From Opitutus terrae PB90-1 (GTDB taxonomy: Bacteria > Verrucomicrobiota > Verrucomicrobiia > Opitutales > Opitutaceae): 64,000 nt of DNA. Of this stretch, positions 1-8,469 are shown piece after piece. The stretch lies in assembly GCF_000019965.1 (NCBI RefSeq), contig NC_010571.1, positions 4,907,001-4,971,000 on the forward strand. Direction: 5' to 3'. Positions within the stretch are counted from its first letter, which is position 1. Each line of letters opens with the position of its first letter. Below the pieces are notes generated by a model. That model saw only the letters and a program-made list of their open reading frames with translations, searched no databases and was not told the DNA's origin. The position numbers and the translations under genes are program-made.

Positions 1-163
1 TTGGGTCAGTTTCGAATCAATGTGCGAGGCCTGGATCAGGAGTTCGTAACAGAAGTTCCTCCGCACATACCATGAAGAATCCAGCCGGCACACCCAACGC
101 GGCCAGTCGTCCGTTCTGGCATAGCTGATTTCCATTCGTGCCCGCGCGCCTATTCCGGGCCGC

Positions 164-595
164 GTGGCTGACCTCAACGTTCGGCAGAATTTTATGGGCG
201 CTCTAAAAGATATCGTTGATTTGACCAAGGACCTCGAATCGCGTGCGAAGGATCGCCGCGATATGGAAATCATCCACAAGATTCAGTCGCTCGCGTTCTC
301 GTTTCAGTCCAATTACGCGGACATGGTCGAGCGTGATGTTCAGCTCGTGCAGGAGAATGCGGAGCTCAAGAAGAAGTTGGCGGAAGCACAAGCAGAGGAG
401 GTCAGGATTCATCGTTCGATCGAGTTCCGAAAAGGGCCTCGCACCGGCAACCGATGGGCCGCCTTTTGTCCGAAGTGCCACATGCCGGCCGACACGCCTT
501 CCTTGGGTGTTTACATCGAGTGCACGGCGCAGTGCGGCTGGACTTCCAGTGTTAAGCACCTGGAATTCTCGCGAGTTTTGGCGGAACTCGGATGA
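164..595 (+). CDS. Hypothetical coiled-coil protein with C-terminal zinc-ribbon-like motif
   Basis: 143 residues from a GTG start; an ATG at 194 (residue 11) is an equally good start. Residues about 15-80 are charged and heptad-like, so a coiled coil is likely. Residues about 100-125 hold CPKCHMPAD and IECTAQCGW, two Cys pairs that could bind one zinc. I do not recognise the family and assign no function. The base composition is clearly less GC-rich than the genes after 1.3 kb, and the gene lies on the 3' side of the tRNA-Ser gene. Both fit acquired DNA. The open frame, start and Cys pairs are seen; zinc binding and transfer are inferred. Confidence 0.55.
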   Translation: MADLNVRQNFMGALKDIVDLTKDLESRAKDRRDMEIIHKIQSLAFSFQSNYADMVERDVQLVQENAELKKKLAEAQAEEVRIHRSIEFRKGPRTGNRWAAFCPKCHMPADTPSLGVYIECTAQCGWTSSVKHLEFSRVLAELG

Positions 596-794
596 AAAAC
601 GAGCCGAACAGGTCGGCAGGCCCGATGCCTTTCCCAAACCTTTGTCGTTGTCAGCATTTTGGGCTCGGCGCTTCTCAAATCCGCCGCTTCGCCTATTAGG
701 CACGCAACCGATTGATTTTCGGGCTCGTTAGCGCTGATCCGGGCAGTTTCGGCCATTTCTCAAACCTGCCGGCAATCATCATTTCTTCGAAAAA

Positions 795-884
795 TGGCGG
801 AGAGGGAGGGATTCGAACCCCCGGTGAGCTTGCGCCCACAGCGGTTTTCAAGACCGCCGCAATAGACCACTCTGCCACCTCTCC
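795..884 (-). tRNA. tRNA-Ser (UGA anticodon)
   Basis: Read on the minus strand, the gene starts GGAGAGGTGGCAGAGTGG and ends CCTCTCC, discriminator G, encoded CCA (795-797). The 7-bp acceptor stem pairs perfectly (878-884 with 799-805). The anticodon stem GCGGT/ACCGC closes the loop CTTGAAA, giving anticodon UGA (848-850). A long variable arm and a GGTTCGAATCC T-arm follow, as expected for a class II serine tRNA. The 3' end points left, toward the atypical DNA at 1-780. Confidence 0.96.
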
Positions 885-967
885 GGCGGAATCGCCTTCC
901 ACGGTCCGCGAATCCCCGCACGTGTCCAGCCCGGAGTGACGGCGACCGGGCGCGTCGCGCCCGGCCG

Positions 968-1045
968 CAAGTAACAAGGGACAAGGAGCAAGTAACAGGT
1001 TCTGACCGCGTCCTGTCCGTGTGTTCGGTGTGTTCCGTGGGCCAA
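968..1045. repeat. Degenerate 7-bp tandem array with a second array after it
   Basis: 968-998 reads as heptamers caagtaa, caaggga, caaggag, caagtaa, cagg. 1012-1040 is a second degenerate heptamer run of the gtgttcg/gtgttcc type. The two arms are only weakly complementary here, unlike other loci in this window. There is no open frame of interest. Confidence 0.6.
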
Positions 1046-1097
1046 CGCTTCAGCAATTCAGCCGGTCGGTTCGGTTGCCTCGCGAGGGTCCACTCAC

Positions 1098-1303
1098 GCT
1101 CTCAACCCTCGACCTTTGCTTCGCTCGCCCTGCCCGCCGCTCCGCGCCGGGCTCTCAACACTCAACCTTCGCTTCGCTCCCCCTGCGGGCCAACTTCGCC
1201 GGGGCCCGCCGCTCCGCGTCGGGCTCTCAACACTCAACCTTCGCTTCGCTCCCCCTGCGGGCCGACTTCGTCGGGGCCCGCCGCTCCGCGTCGGGCTCTC
1301 AAC
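1098..1303. repeat. 72-bp direct tandem repeat, about 2.7 copies
   Basis: The word gctctcaac starts at 1151, 1223 and 1295, an exact 72-bp period. The two full units differ at only a few bases, and a more diverged partial unit precedes them. Each unit holds an internal GGGCCCGCC-rich segment. The last copy runs into the end of the small gene at 1299-1508 and supplies its stop codon. Confidence 0.85.
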
Positions 1304-1508
1304 TAATCTCATGCACCATCACATCGCGCGCTTTTTCGTAATCCACGTCAGCGACCTCGACGCGCACGCGACCAAACGTGTGCGCCGAAAACATGTTCAA
1401 CTCCACGCGCTGCTCGTCGTGCACAATCGCCTCGATGCCGCGATCGTGCAGCTCGTCGATCAGCACCTGGGCCTCAATGGGGGTTTCGAACGTCGCAAGG
1501 TTCTTCAT
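1299..1508 (-). CDS. DUF2007-type small signal-transduction-like protein
   Basis: 69 residues from ATG at 1508. The protein starts MKNLATFETPIEAQVLIDEL and continues through a short alpha/beta fold with a VRVEVADVDYEKARDV segment. This matches small DUF2007-type proteins, which resemble one half of a PII-like ferredoxin fold and have no known reaction. An open frame extends upstream to 1700, but that part is arginine- and proline-rich repeat DNA and is not taken as protein. The stop codon lies in the last unit of the 72-bp repeat. The family call rests on overall pattern, not on a search. Confidence 0.7.
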   Translation of the reverse strand: MKNLATFETPIEAQVLIDELHDRGIEAIVHDEQRVELNMFSAHTFGRVRVEVADVDYEKARDVMVHEIS

Positions 1509-1589
1509 TCCGGAACTCGATGGTTGGTCCGATCGTAGCGCCGGTAGTTCCGGGAGCAAGCCCGGTGGCGCGCAGGTCCACACGCACGA

Positions 1590-1698
1590 TGGCGGACGCC
1601 GGCAAGCGGCGTCCCTACGAGTGAGACGGCACGTGCTGACTGAGGCGCGACGGCTCCATGGCTTCCGCAGAAAGAGCGCGTTGAGGACAACGCGCTCC
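1590..1698. repeat. Two REP-like palindromes
   Basis: A GGACGCCGGCAAGCGGCGTCC hairpin lies near 1593-1613. A GCGCGTTG...CAACGCGC hairpin lies at 1677-1696. The second type recurs near 6972-7046, 36480-36502 and 49497-49571. The rest of 1509-1742 shows nothing else. Confidence 0.6.
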
Positions 1699-1742
1699 AC
1701 CTTTCTTTCGACAACGCCGCGAGGGCGAAATGCGCAGTTGCG

Positions 1743-2573
1743 CTACGCCCGCACCGCAACCGGCACGTTGCGACGCGTGCGACGCCACCACACGAGCCCG
1801 AGCAGCGCCGCCGCGGCGATCGCGCCGTACGTGCTCGGTTCCGGCACGGGCGTGATGCTGATCCGGAACAGCGGAGCATCCGTCAACGCCCGACCGATCG
1901 TCGTGCCCGCCGGCGTCTCGAGCCCGATCACGTTGTCCAGTCCGTCGAGCGGCTGCAGGTGAACCACGCCACCTTCGCTCGTCCCCAGCATCGCATCGAC
2001 TCCGGCCACGAACGCCGCGCCGTTCATCGGATCGTTTTGCTCGGTGCCGGCATCCCACACGTTCGCGCCCGTGAAGGTCCAGCTTTGCGCGCCGAGGGAA
2101 TGGCCGCTGGCATCGAACAACTCCAGCGCGAGCGGATTGCCGTTCGCAACGAATGAATCGTTCGACGGCACGATCATCGCGCCGAAGCTCAGGTAACGGT
2201 TGTTCGTCGCGTTCAACGTCACGGTCGCGGAGCGACTGCGGCCCGGTGCGAAAATCCCGGGTCCGGGCCCGGCCGGATCATTGAGCGTCATGCTCAGCCC
2301 GCTCGGCTGCGCGGCGGCGAAAGCCGCGGCGATGCCGCTGGAGTCACCGAGTTCGGCCAGCGCCTCCAGTCCGGCGCTCGCCGCGCTGCCGGAATTGAAC
2401 AGATCGAAGCTGCCGTTGTGGAATCCGAGCCAGACGGGCGAATGGTAGAGCCCGGTCGGCGTGGCGGAGCCGAGGTTTTGAACGGTGACTTTGTAGCTCA
2501 GCTGCGCGTGCAGCGGCAGAGCGAGAGCGCCGGCGACAAGCGCCAGTGCGAGGGAACGTGTGACCGATTTCAT
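1743..2573 (-). CDS. Spondin-domain PEP-CTERM sorting-signal protein
   Basis: 276 residues from ATG at 2573. A signal peptide (MKSVTRSLALALVAGALALP, then LHA) is followed by a Spondin_N-like domain. The domain shows YKVTVQNL at its start, HSPVWLGFHNG, and the NSGSAASAGLEALAELGD region. Residues about 245-276 form a PEP-CTERM signal: VPEPS, a hydrophobic helix, then WWRRTRR. PEP-CTERM proteins are exported and processed by exosortase systems, usually in exopolysaccharide producers; no exosortase is in this window. The frame stays open to 2750 upstream, but that stretch lacks a signal peptide and overlaps a palindrome. The role of the spondin domain in bacteria is unknown. Confidence 0.85.
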   Translation of the reverse strand: MKSVTRSLALALVAGALALPLHAQLSYKVTVQNLGSATPTGLYHSPVWLGFHNGSFDLFNSGSAASAGLEALAELGDSSGIAAAFAAAQPSGLSMTLNDPAGPGPGIFAPGRSRSATVTLNATNNRYLSFGAMIVPSNDSFVANGNPLALELFDASGHSLGAQSWTFTGANVWDAGTEQNDPMNGAAFVAGVDAMLGTSEGGVVHLQPLDGLDNVIGLETPAGTTIGRALTDAPLFRISITPVPEPSTYGAIAAAALLGLVWWRRTRRNVPVAVRA

Positions 2574-2600
2574 GTGGTATGCGTGTGGTTGTGTGCTGTC

Positions 2601-2626
2601 GTGGCACGGGCATCCTGCCCGTGTGG
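2601..2626. repeat. Short palindrome, GGCACGGGC/GCCCGTG type
   Basis: GTGGCACGGGC and GCCCGTGTGG face each other around a 5-base centre. The same palindrome recurs at 24518-24647, 26671-26762 and 36527-36575. The rest of the 2574-2806 spacer, which must hold the sigma-factor promoter, shows no other clear signal. Confidence 0.65.
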
Positions 2627-2806
2627 GGGAACGTTGAAGCCGGTCCATGACGCAGAGGGCGTCACGAGGATGGGAGTCCGGCCCTTGCGACGTATTCCGG
2701 CCGTGACGCTCGCAAATCAGCGGGAACATCACTTGTTGTCTGGTCGGCAAATCCCGCAGCCCGCCTCGGGAATAGATCCGCGGTTCCGCCGCTCTTACTT
2801 ACCACC

Positions 2807-3340
2807 ATGCCCGAAGAGGTCTTCACGCAGCTCGTTGATGCGCACTACACGGCGCTGTACCGGTTCGCGCTGAGCCTCGCCCGGAACGCCCAGGACGCCG
2901 GCGATCTGGTGCAGCAGACGTTCTTTGTCTGGGCCACCAAGGGCGCCAGCCTGCGCGACGCCACCAAGGCGAAGAGCTGGCTGTTCACCACGCTCTATCG
3001 CGAATTTCTCCGCACGCGCCGGCATGATGCCCGCGCCACGTCGTTGGACTCGCTGCCGGAACCGGAGCGGGAAATCGCGACGGAAGACGTCAACCAGGTC
3101 GCGCAGCTCGACGCGCCCGCGGTGATGCTGGCGCTCCAGAACGTCGACGAGACCTTCCGCGCTCCGCTCACGCTCTTTTATCTCCAGGATCTCTCCTATC
3201 GCGAAATTGCCGACGTGCTCGACGTGCCGATCGGCACGGTGATGTCACGGCTCTCGCGCGGTAAAGCCCAGCTCCGCGCCGCGCTCCGGAGCGATCTATC
3301 CACGGCCGCCAAGGTGGTGCCGTTTCGCCAAGCCCAATGA
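2807..3340 (+). CDS. RNA polymerase sigma factor, ECF type
   Basis: 177 residues from ATG at 2807. Region 2 spans about residues 8-75 and includes the QDAGDLVQQTFFVWATKG core-binding helix. Region 4 spans about residues 105-160, with LQDLSYREIADVLDVPIGTV and MSRLSRGKAQLR as the DNA-binding helix-turn-helix. The length fits a short ECF sigma-70 factor, with no regions 1 or 3. It directs core polymerase to a set of promoters and is probably held inactive by the membrane protein encoded 6 bp downstream. The stimulus is unknown. The downstream gene is co-directional and the pair is a typical sigma/anti-sigma operon. Confidence 0.92.
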   Translation: MPEEVFTQLVDAHYTALYRFALSLARNAQDAGDLVQQTFFVWATKGASLRDATKAKSWLFTTLYREFLRTRRHDARATSLDSLPEPEREIATEDVNQVAQLDAPAVMLALQNVDETFRAPLTLFYLQDLSYREIADVLDVPIGTVMSRLSRGKAQLRAALRSDLSTAAKVVPFRQAQ

Positions 3341-3346
3341 TTCTCC

Positions 3347-4084
3347 ATGACCAATAACGAAGCGAAATTCCTGCTGCAGGCGTATCGCGCCGGCGGACTC
3401 GATGCGTCTGATCCGGCGCTGGCGGAAGCGCTCGCGCAGGCGAAGAACGACCCTGCGCTCGCGGCCTGGTTCGCTCGGGAGCAGGCGCACGCCACGGCCA
3501 TCGCGGCGAAGCTGCGGGAAATTCAGCCGCCGGCCGGGTTGCGCGAGATGATCCTCGCCGGAGTCCATGCCGACGTGCAGCGGCAGACGCAGACCCAGCG
3601 GCGGTATAAACGCCTGTGGTGGGGGCTCGCCGCCTCGCTGGCGCTGCTGCTAAGCCTCGCCGCGTGGTGGCGGCTCACGCCAATCCGCGGCGAGACCCTC
3701 GATCAGTTTGCGGTCAATTTCGTGAGTCACGGGTTCATGCTGCAGGAGCGCAGCCCGGACGTGGCCCACCTCAAAGCCTGGCTCGCCGCCCGCGAAACGC
3801 CGCTGCCGGAGAAACTGCCGGCGGAGTTCGCGCGGCTGCGTGCGCTCGGCTGCCGCACACTCAAATTCGAGGGACAGGATGTTTCGCTGATCTGCTTCGA
3901 ACGCGGTGGACATGAATACCACGTCTTCGTCGCCCACCGCGCCGATTTCGCCGCTCCGCCCTCCGCGGTTCCCCGTCCGCTGCGCGAACGCCGCGGCCAC
4001 GTCTTCACCAGCTGGTCCGACGCGCACAACGACTACGTCCTCGTCAGCGACGCGAGCATGGACGAAGTCCGGCAGCTGCTGTAG
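3347..4084 (+). CDS. Predicted membrane anti-sigma factor
   Basis: 245 residues. Residues 1-85 are soluble and helical, with no HxxxCxxC zinc anti-sigma motif. One transmembrane helix follows at about 90-110 (LWWGLAASLALLLSLAAWW). Residues 111-245 are predicted periplasmic and contain Cys at LGCRTL and SLICFERGG. It starts 6 bp after the sigma-factor stop, the usual place for its antagonist. The role is inferred from position and topology, since the sequence matches no anti-sigma class I can name. Confidence 0.7.
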   Translation: MTNNEAKFLLQAYRAGGLDASDPALAEALAQAKNDPALAAWFAREQAHATAIAAKLREIQPPAGLREMILAGVHADVQRQTQTQRRYKRLWWGLAASLALLLSLAAWWRLTPIRGETLDQFAVNFVSHGFMLQERSPDVAHLKAWLAARETPLPEKLPAEFARLRALGCRTLKFEGQDVSLICFERGGHEYHVFVAHRADFAAPPSAVPRPLRERRGHVFTSWSDAHNDYVLVSDASMDEVRQLL

Positions 4085-4123
4085 GCGGATCGAGGGCGCC
4101 GATTCGGCGCGCGATTGCGAAAT

Positions 4124-4177
4124 GGAGCGGCGACGCCCTCGTCGCCGCCGCTGACGCGACGAGGGCGTCGCGTCCCC
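4124..4177. repeat. REP-like palindrome, GACGCCCTCGTCGC family
   Basis: GGCGACGCCCTCGTCGC and GCGACGAGGGCGTCGC face each other across about 8 bases and would form a long stem. An almost identical element sits at 53380-53432, between unrelated genes. It lies just past the anti-sigma stop and may terminate both it and the convergent helicase. Confidence 0.8.
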
Positions 4178-4230
4178 AGAACGGCTCGGCGGGACGCCTC
4201 GCCCCACCCGCCTTTTCGCGCGCACAACTC

Positions 4231-6861
4231 TCACCGCCCGATTTCGTTCACATCCACGAATCGCAGCGCGACTCGACTCTCAGCGCGGGATTGATCGAGC
4301 GACACGGTGAATCGCGCCTCCCAGTCGTTCTGCTCCGCCGGATCCACCAACACCTGCGCGATCTCCCACTCGCCGGTGTCCGGCGTCGCATCCCAGTGCG
4401 TGTGCTTGGTCGAGCGACCTTCGGGATCCAACTGGAACCGACCGCGGGCGTCGAAGTAGCGCATGAACGCATCCTCGATCCGGCGCGGCTCACCCTCGCC
4501 TCCGCCGACGCGTTCGGCGGCGTTTTCCCAATCGCCACCGGCCACGTCCTGCAGGAAACCGAGCAGCGCCGTGCGCACCAGCCGCCGGAATCCAGCGCGA
4601 TCGCGCGTGATATCGAATGTCGCCGGCCGCTCGGGTTTGTCCGCCGTCTCCGCGGCGACAAAATTCGGATCGCGCAGCCGTTCCCATTCCTCGAGCAGGC
4701 TTGAGTCGATCCCGCGGATCAGCTCGCGAAAATAGGTTTCCATTTCGATGACCGGCTCCGTCTTCGCGGTGTCAGGCACCGTCTGGCTCAGCACTTTCCA
4801 GGTTTGGGAAAGATGGCGCAACAGCAGCCCTTCCGAGCGTTCGAGACCGTAATCGCGGATGTAGTCGGCGAACGACAGGTAGCGCTCATACATCTCGCGC
4901 GCGATCGATTTAGGCCGGATGTTCTCCTCGCCCACCCACGGATGCGCCGCCGCCCAGGCGTTGAAGGTGTCGTAGAGAAATTCCCGTCGCGGTTTCGGAT
5001 GCTCGACCTCGTCGAGTTTCTCCATCCGTTCCTCATACGGCACGTCGGCGGCCTTCAGTTCGGCGAGCTTCTCCGTCTTCAGCTTGTCCACCTGCCGCCG
5101 CAGGATCTGCTCGGGATCCTCGACGATCGCCTCGCACAGCGTGAGCACGTCGAACGGATAGTCCGGCGACTCGCGGTCGAGCAGCGGCAGCGTGTCGATC
5201 AAGTAGAGCGAGAGCGCCTGATGCAGTGAGAAATCCTCCTGCAGGTCCACGTTCACGCGGAGTTTGCTCGGCGGTAGGGCCGCCGCTTGCCGGCGACCGG
5301 GATCATCGACAGGCGAACGCACCCCGCCTTCGCGGCCGGCGGCGAGCGCCGGCCCTACATCGGAATATGCGGCCGTGGCCTTCGGCAGAAACTCCACGAT
5401 CTTCCGTTCGAGCAGCGCGCGGAAAAGCTGCCACGCGCGATGGCGCAGCGCCTTCTTCTTGTGCGGCGTTTCATGACAGTCCGCGATCATCTGCCGCATC
5501 GCCCGGCAGCCATCGGTCTCGCGGCTCAGCATGAGCAGCAGCATGCCGTGCGAAATCTCGAACCGGGACACCAGCCCCTCCGGCGGCGCCGCCAGCAGCC
5601 GCTCGTAGGTGCGAAAATCCCAGCTCACCGCGCCTTCGGGTGCGCGCTGCTTCACGACCTTTTTCTTCTTCGGATCGGCCGCGGCTTTCTCCTCCGCGCG
5701 CTTGTTCTCGATCACGTGCTCTGGTGCCTGCACGACGACGTAGCCGGTGTCGTCGAAACCTTTCCGCCCGGCCCGGCCCGCCACCTGCCGGAAATCGCGC
5801 ACGCTCAGAACTGCCGCCTTGATGCCGTCGTATTTCCACAGCTGCGTGAACAACACCGTGCGGATCGGCACGTTGATGCCGACGCCCAGCGTGTCCGTGC
5901 CGCAGATCAACTTGAGCAGTCCTTTCTGCGCGAGCTGCTCCACCAACACGCGATACTTCGGCAGCAGACCAGCGTGATGCACGCCGATGCCGTGCCGCAG
6001 CCAGCGCTTCATTTCCTTGCCGTAGGGGCTGTTAAACTTCGCGCCGAGCAACGCCTCCTGCAGCGCCGCCTTTTCCTCCTTGGTGCAGACGTTCAGGCTC
6101 ATCAACGCCTGCGCCGCGTCCGATGCCGACCGCTGCGTGAAATACACCAGGTAGATCGGCGCCCGCCGCATCTGGATCAGCTCGGCGATCTTCTCGGTCA
6201 GCGGCGTCTCCGAATACTCGAACGTCAGCGGCACCGGCCGGCGATCGCCGCGCACCGTGACCGTCGGTGCGCCGGTGATCCGGGTGAGTTCCTTTTCGAA
6301 GAACTCCGTCGCGCCGAGCGTGGCCGACATGAGCAGGAAGCGCGTTTGCGGCATCGTGAGCAGCGGCACCTGCCACGCGTAGCCGCGCTCCGGATCTCTG
6401 TAGTAGTGAAACTCGTCCATCACCACCGCGCGGATGTCGCTGCGGTCGCCGCGATGCAGCGCGATGTTGGCCAGGATCTCCGCCGTGCAGCAGAGCACGG
6501 GGGCCTGCGGGTTCACGCTCGCGTCACCGGTCATCATGCCGACGTTTTCCGGACCGTAGTCGCGGCAGAGCGCGAGAAACTTTTCGTTCACCAGCGCCTT
6601 GATCGGACAGGTGTAGACCGAACGTTCGCCCGCGCAGAGCGACTTGAAGTGCAGCGCCGAGGCGACGAGAGATTTACCCGAACCGGTGGGCGTGTTGAGG
6701 ATCACGTTATGCCCGGCGAGCAGCTCGAGAATCGCCTCCTCCTGCTCCGGAAACAGCGTCAGCCCACGCTGCGACATCGCGCCCAGAAAATGATCGAGCA
6801 CTGCGTCCGGGTTGAACGGTCCGGGCAGCGGCGCCAAGGGTGCGGCAGGCGTGGTCGACAT
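4231..6861 (-). CDS. Ski2-like DEAD/DEAH-box helicase with DUF3516-type C-terminus
   Basis: 876 residues from ATG at 6861. The open frame continues to 7035, but that part is repeat DNA. Helicase motifs in order: Walker A TPTGSGKS, motif II DEFHYY, motif III MSATLG, motif IV-V around [16 protein letters not shown], and motif [13 protein letters not shown]. The C-terminal half (about 480-876) resembles DUF3516, which follows superfamily 2 helicases in some bacteria. The protein should unwind RNA or DNA with ATP; its substrate is unknown. About residues 500-530 are encoded by a palindromic repeat (5274-5358) that recurs in spacers, so they are probably a surface insertion, and the gene is still open. 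Confidence 0.88.
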   Translation of the reverse strand: MSTTPAAPLAPLPGPFNPDAVLDHFLGAMSQRGLTLFPEQEEAILELLAGHNVILNTPTGSGKSLVASALHFKSLCAGERSVYTCPIKALVNEKFLALCRDYGPENVGMMTGDASVNPQAPVLCCTAEILANIALHRGDRSDIRAVVMDEFHYYRDPERGYAWQVPLLTMPQTRFLLMSATLGATEFFEKELTRITGAPTVTVRGDRRPVPLTFEYSETPLTEKIAELIQMRRAPIYLVYFTQRSASDAAQALMSLNVCTKEEKAALQEALLGAKFNSPYGKEMKRWLRHGIGVHHAGLLPKYRVLVEQLAQKGLLKLICGTDTLGVGINVPIRTVLFTQLWKYDGIKAAVLSVRDFRQVAGRAGRKGFDDTGYVVVQAPEHVIENKRAEEKAAADPKKKKVVKQRAPEGAVSWDFRTYERLLAAPPEGLVSRFEISHGMLLLMLSRETDGCRAMRQMIADCHETPHKKKALRHRAWQLFRALLERKIVEFLPKATAAYSDVGPALAAGREGGVRSPVDDPGRRQAAALPPSKLRVNVDLQEDFSLHQALSLYLIDTLPLLDRESPDYPFDVLTLCEAIVEDPEQILRRQVDKLKTEKLAELKAADVPYEERMEKLDEVEHPKPRREFLYDTFNAWAAAHPWVGEENIRPKSIAREMYERYLSFADYIRDYGLERSEGLLLRHLSQTWKVLSQTVPDTAKTEPVIEMETYFRELIRGIDSSLLEEWERLRDPNFVAAETADKPERPATFDITRDRAGFRRLVRTALLGFLQDVAGGDWENAAERVGGGEGEPRRIEDAFMRYFDARGRFQLDPEGRSTKHTHWDATPDTGEWEIAQVLVDPAEQNDWEARFTVSLDQSRAESRVALRFVDVNEIGR
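5274..5358. repeat. REP-like element inserted within the helicase gene
   Basis: It starts GTAGGGCCGCCGCTTGCCGG and ends GGCGAGCGCCGGCCCTAC, so the ends are complementary. The same layout is found in spacers at 8176-8257, 8305-8413, 13401-13452 and 22394-22474. Here it is translated in frame as an alanine-, arginine- and proline-rich segment starting near [14 protein letters not shown]. Confidence 0.88.
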
Positions 6862-6914
6862 CGCGCAAGGTCTTGCGTGCTTCGCGCCGCGATGGCGAGC
6901 TTCGACCGGTGCGA

Positions 6915-7076
6915 CGGTGAAGCGGTGAAGCCGTGAAACGGTTTCGCGATGGACGGGCAGTCCGCAGGTGGGCGCGTGATCCGTAACGCGCCGGGTTCGG
7001 CGAACCTTGGACCATCTCAGCGGCGCGTTAGGCATAACGCGCCCTACCGCCTCACCGCTTCACCGTTTCACCGATT
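6915..7076. repeat. Facing 8-bp tandem arrays bracketing two palindromes
   Basis: 6915-6945 reads ggtgaagc, ggtgaagc, cgtgaaac, ggtttcgc. 7045-7076 is the inverted partner: accgcctc, accgcttc, accgtttc, accgattg. Between them are GCGCGT...ACGCGC palindromes at 6972-6991 and 7021-7046. The right array encodes the last residues of TsaD (GETVKR), and the left one lies upstream of the helicase start. Confidence 0.8.
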
Positions 7077-8101
7077 GTCGCGCTCGGCTCCACCGTCAGC
7101 TTCATGCCCGCGGCATCCGTGCCGGCGGAATCAGCCCACGCCGCGAACGCGATCATGCCGGCGTTGTCGCCCGTGTGCTGCGGCTGCGCCGCGAAAAATG
7201 GGATCTGCGACCGCTGCGCCTCGCGCTCCAACGCCGCGCGCAGCGTGCGGTTGTTCGCGACGCCGCCGGAAAGCCCAAGGCTGCGGTAGTCGCCCTCACC
7301 CTGCCGCAGCGCGGCGCGCGTTTTGCGGACGAGCGCGTCGACCACCGCCTGCTGGTAGCTCGCACACAGGTCGGATCGACGGGCCACGACCTCCTCGGGC
7401 GAGAGCTTCTCGATGAGGTAGCGCAAGCTCGTCTTCAGCCCGGAAAAACTGAAATCCAGTTCGTCGCGCCGGCCGATTCCGCGCGGGAAATCATACGCGT
7501 CGGCGCGACCTGTCGCCGCGAGTTTCTCGATCAGCGGTCCGCCCGGATAGCTGAGTCCGAGCAGCTTCGCGCCTTTGTCGAGCGCCTCGCCCGCCGCGTC
7601 GTCGCGCGTCGTGGAGAGCACGGTGACCTGGCGCGCGCGATCAACCGCGAACAGCAGCGTGTTGCCACCCGACACGATCAGCCCGAGATGCGGCAGCAGC
7701 GCGGCGAGCCGATCGCCGAACTCCGCCGGCGCGTCAGCGTGGAGTCGAATGAACGGCGACCAGACGTGCCCGCGCAGGTGGTTGACTCCGACGAGCGGCA
7801 CGCGCCATTGGAGCGCCAGCGCTTTCGCCGCGGCCACGCCGATCGCGAGGCAGGCCGCGAGCCCGGGCCCGTTGGTCACCGCGACTTGCGTGATCGCGTC
7901 AAACGGCACTGCCGCCTGCGCCCGTTCGAGCAGCGGCGCGAAATGCCGCAGGTGCTCGCGGGTGGCTAGGTCCGGCACGACGCCACCGTGGCGCTCGTGC
8001 AGCGCGATCTGACTGTGCACCCACTCGCCGACGAGGCCGCGCGCCGGGTCGAATACCGCCACCGCGGTTTCGTCGCAGGAACTTTCGAGCGCGAGGATCA
8101 T
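7052..8101 (-). CDS. tsaD: tRNA N6-threonylcarbamoyladenosine synthase TsaD
   Basis: 349 residues from ATG, close to the family's usual 335-345. It transfers the threonylcarbamoyl group from TC-AMP to A37 of ANN-decoding tRNAs, together with TsaB and TsaE, in the cytosol. Visible marks: N-terminal [13 protein letters not shown], metal-binding [30 protein letters not shown] (usually NHxEGH), [18 protein letters not shown], and C-terminal [12 protein letters not shown] with the conserved Asp. The last residues are written by an 8-bp tandem array, so the tail may vary between strains. tsaB and tsaE are not adjacent. Confidence 0.96.
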   Translation of the reverse strand: MILALESSCDETAVAVFDPARGLVGEWVHSQIALHERHGGVVPDLATREHLRHFAPLLERAQAAVPFDAITQVAVTNGPGLAACLAIGVAAAKALALQWRVPLVGVNHLRGHVWSPFIRLHADAPAEFGDRLAALLPHLGLIVSGGNTLLFAVDRARQVTVLSTTRDDAAGEALDKGAKLLGLSYPGGPLIEKLAATGRADAYDFPRGIGRRDELDFSFSGLKTSLRYLIEKLSPEEVVARRSDLCASYQQAVVDALVRKTRAALRQGEGDYRSLGLSGGVANNRTLRAALEREAQRSQIPFFAAQPQHTGDNAGMIAFAAWADSAGTDAAGMKLTVEPSATIGETVKR

Positions 8102-8109
8102 TGGGTGCG

Positions 8110-8150
8110 GAGTCTAGAGCTGAGAGTCCAGAGCTGAGAGTCCGGAGACC
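8110..8150. repeat. Degenerate 7-bp tandem array
   Basis: The heptamers are gagtcta, gagctga, gagtcca, gagctga, gagtccg, gagacca. It begins 9 bp upstream of the tsaD start. No inverted partner was found nearby. The word resembles the array at 55051-55160. Confidence 0.7.
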
Positions 8151-8175
8151 ATCCGAAAATCGCACGATATCGGTT

Positions 8176-8413
8176 GTAGGGCTGCCGCTGGCCGGCAGCC
8201 GCGAACCACCACCGAGCGCCTGACGCGTCCCCGGCCGGCGGCAAGCACCGGCCCTACGTCCGATCCGCCCTCCGGCAATCGACTTTCGCCATCGTCGACT
8301 CGCTGTAGGGCCGCCGCTGGCCGGCGGCCGGGATCACCGACAGTCGAACGTTCCTCGCCTTCGCGGCCGGCGGCGGGTTCGACGGGCTCACCGCGGGCGA
8401 ACACCGGCCCTAC
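8176..8413. repeat. Two REP-like elements in tandem
   Basis: 8176-8257 and 8305-8413 both start GTAGGGC(T/C)GCCGCTGGCCGGC and end CACCGGCCCTAC. The second carries an extra segment (about 8373-8400) with a GGTTCGACGGGCTCACCG motif. They fill most of the gene-free stretch 8102-8469; nothing else is evident there. Confidence 0.85.
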
Positions 8414-8469
8414 GGAGAGTCTGCTGCCGGAATGCGGTTTCAGAAAGCCTCCAAAACTGAGAGAGCGCA

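Noticed and set aside
600-728. AACGAGCC...GGCTCGTT inverted repeat after the first gene, with an inner GCCTATTAGGC palindrome, resembling an integron attC site
   Set aside because: The ends do not fit the RYYYAAC and GTTRRRY core sites (GTTAGCG, GAAAAAC), and no second cassette or integrase is visible.
1098-1303. Tandem 72-bp repeats considered as a CRISPR array
   Set aside because: The units are head to tail with no spacers, too long, and no cas genes are near.
5287-6936. Long open frame on the + strand opposite the helicase gene
   Set aside because: It is an Arg/His-rich mirror of a GC-rich coding strand, with no domain. The minus-strand frame has all helicase motifs.
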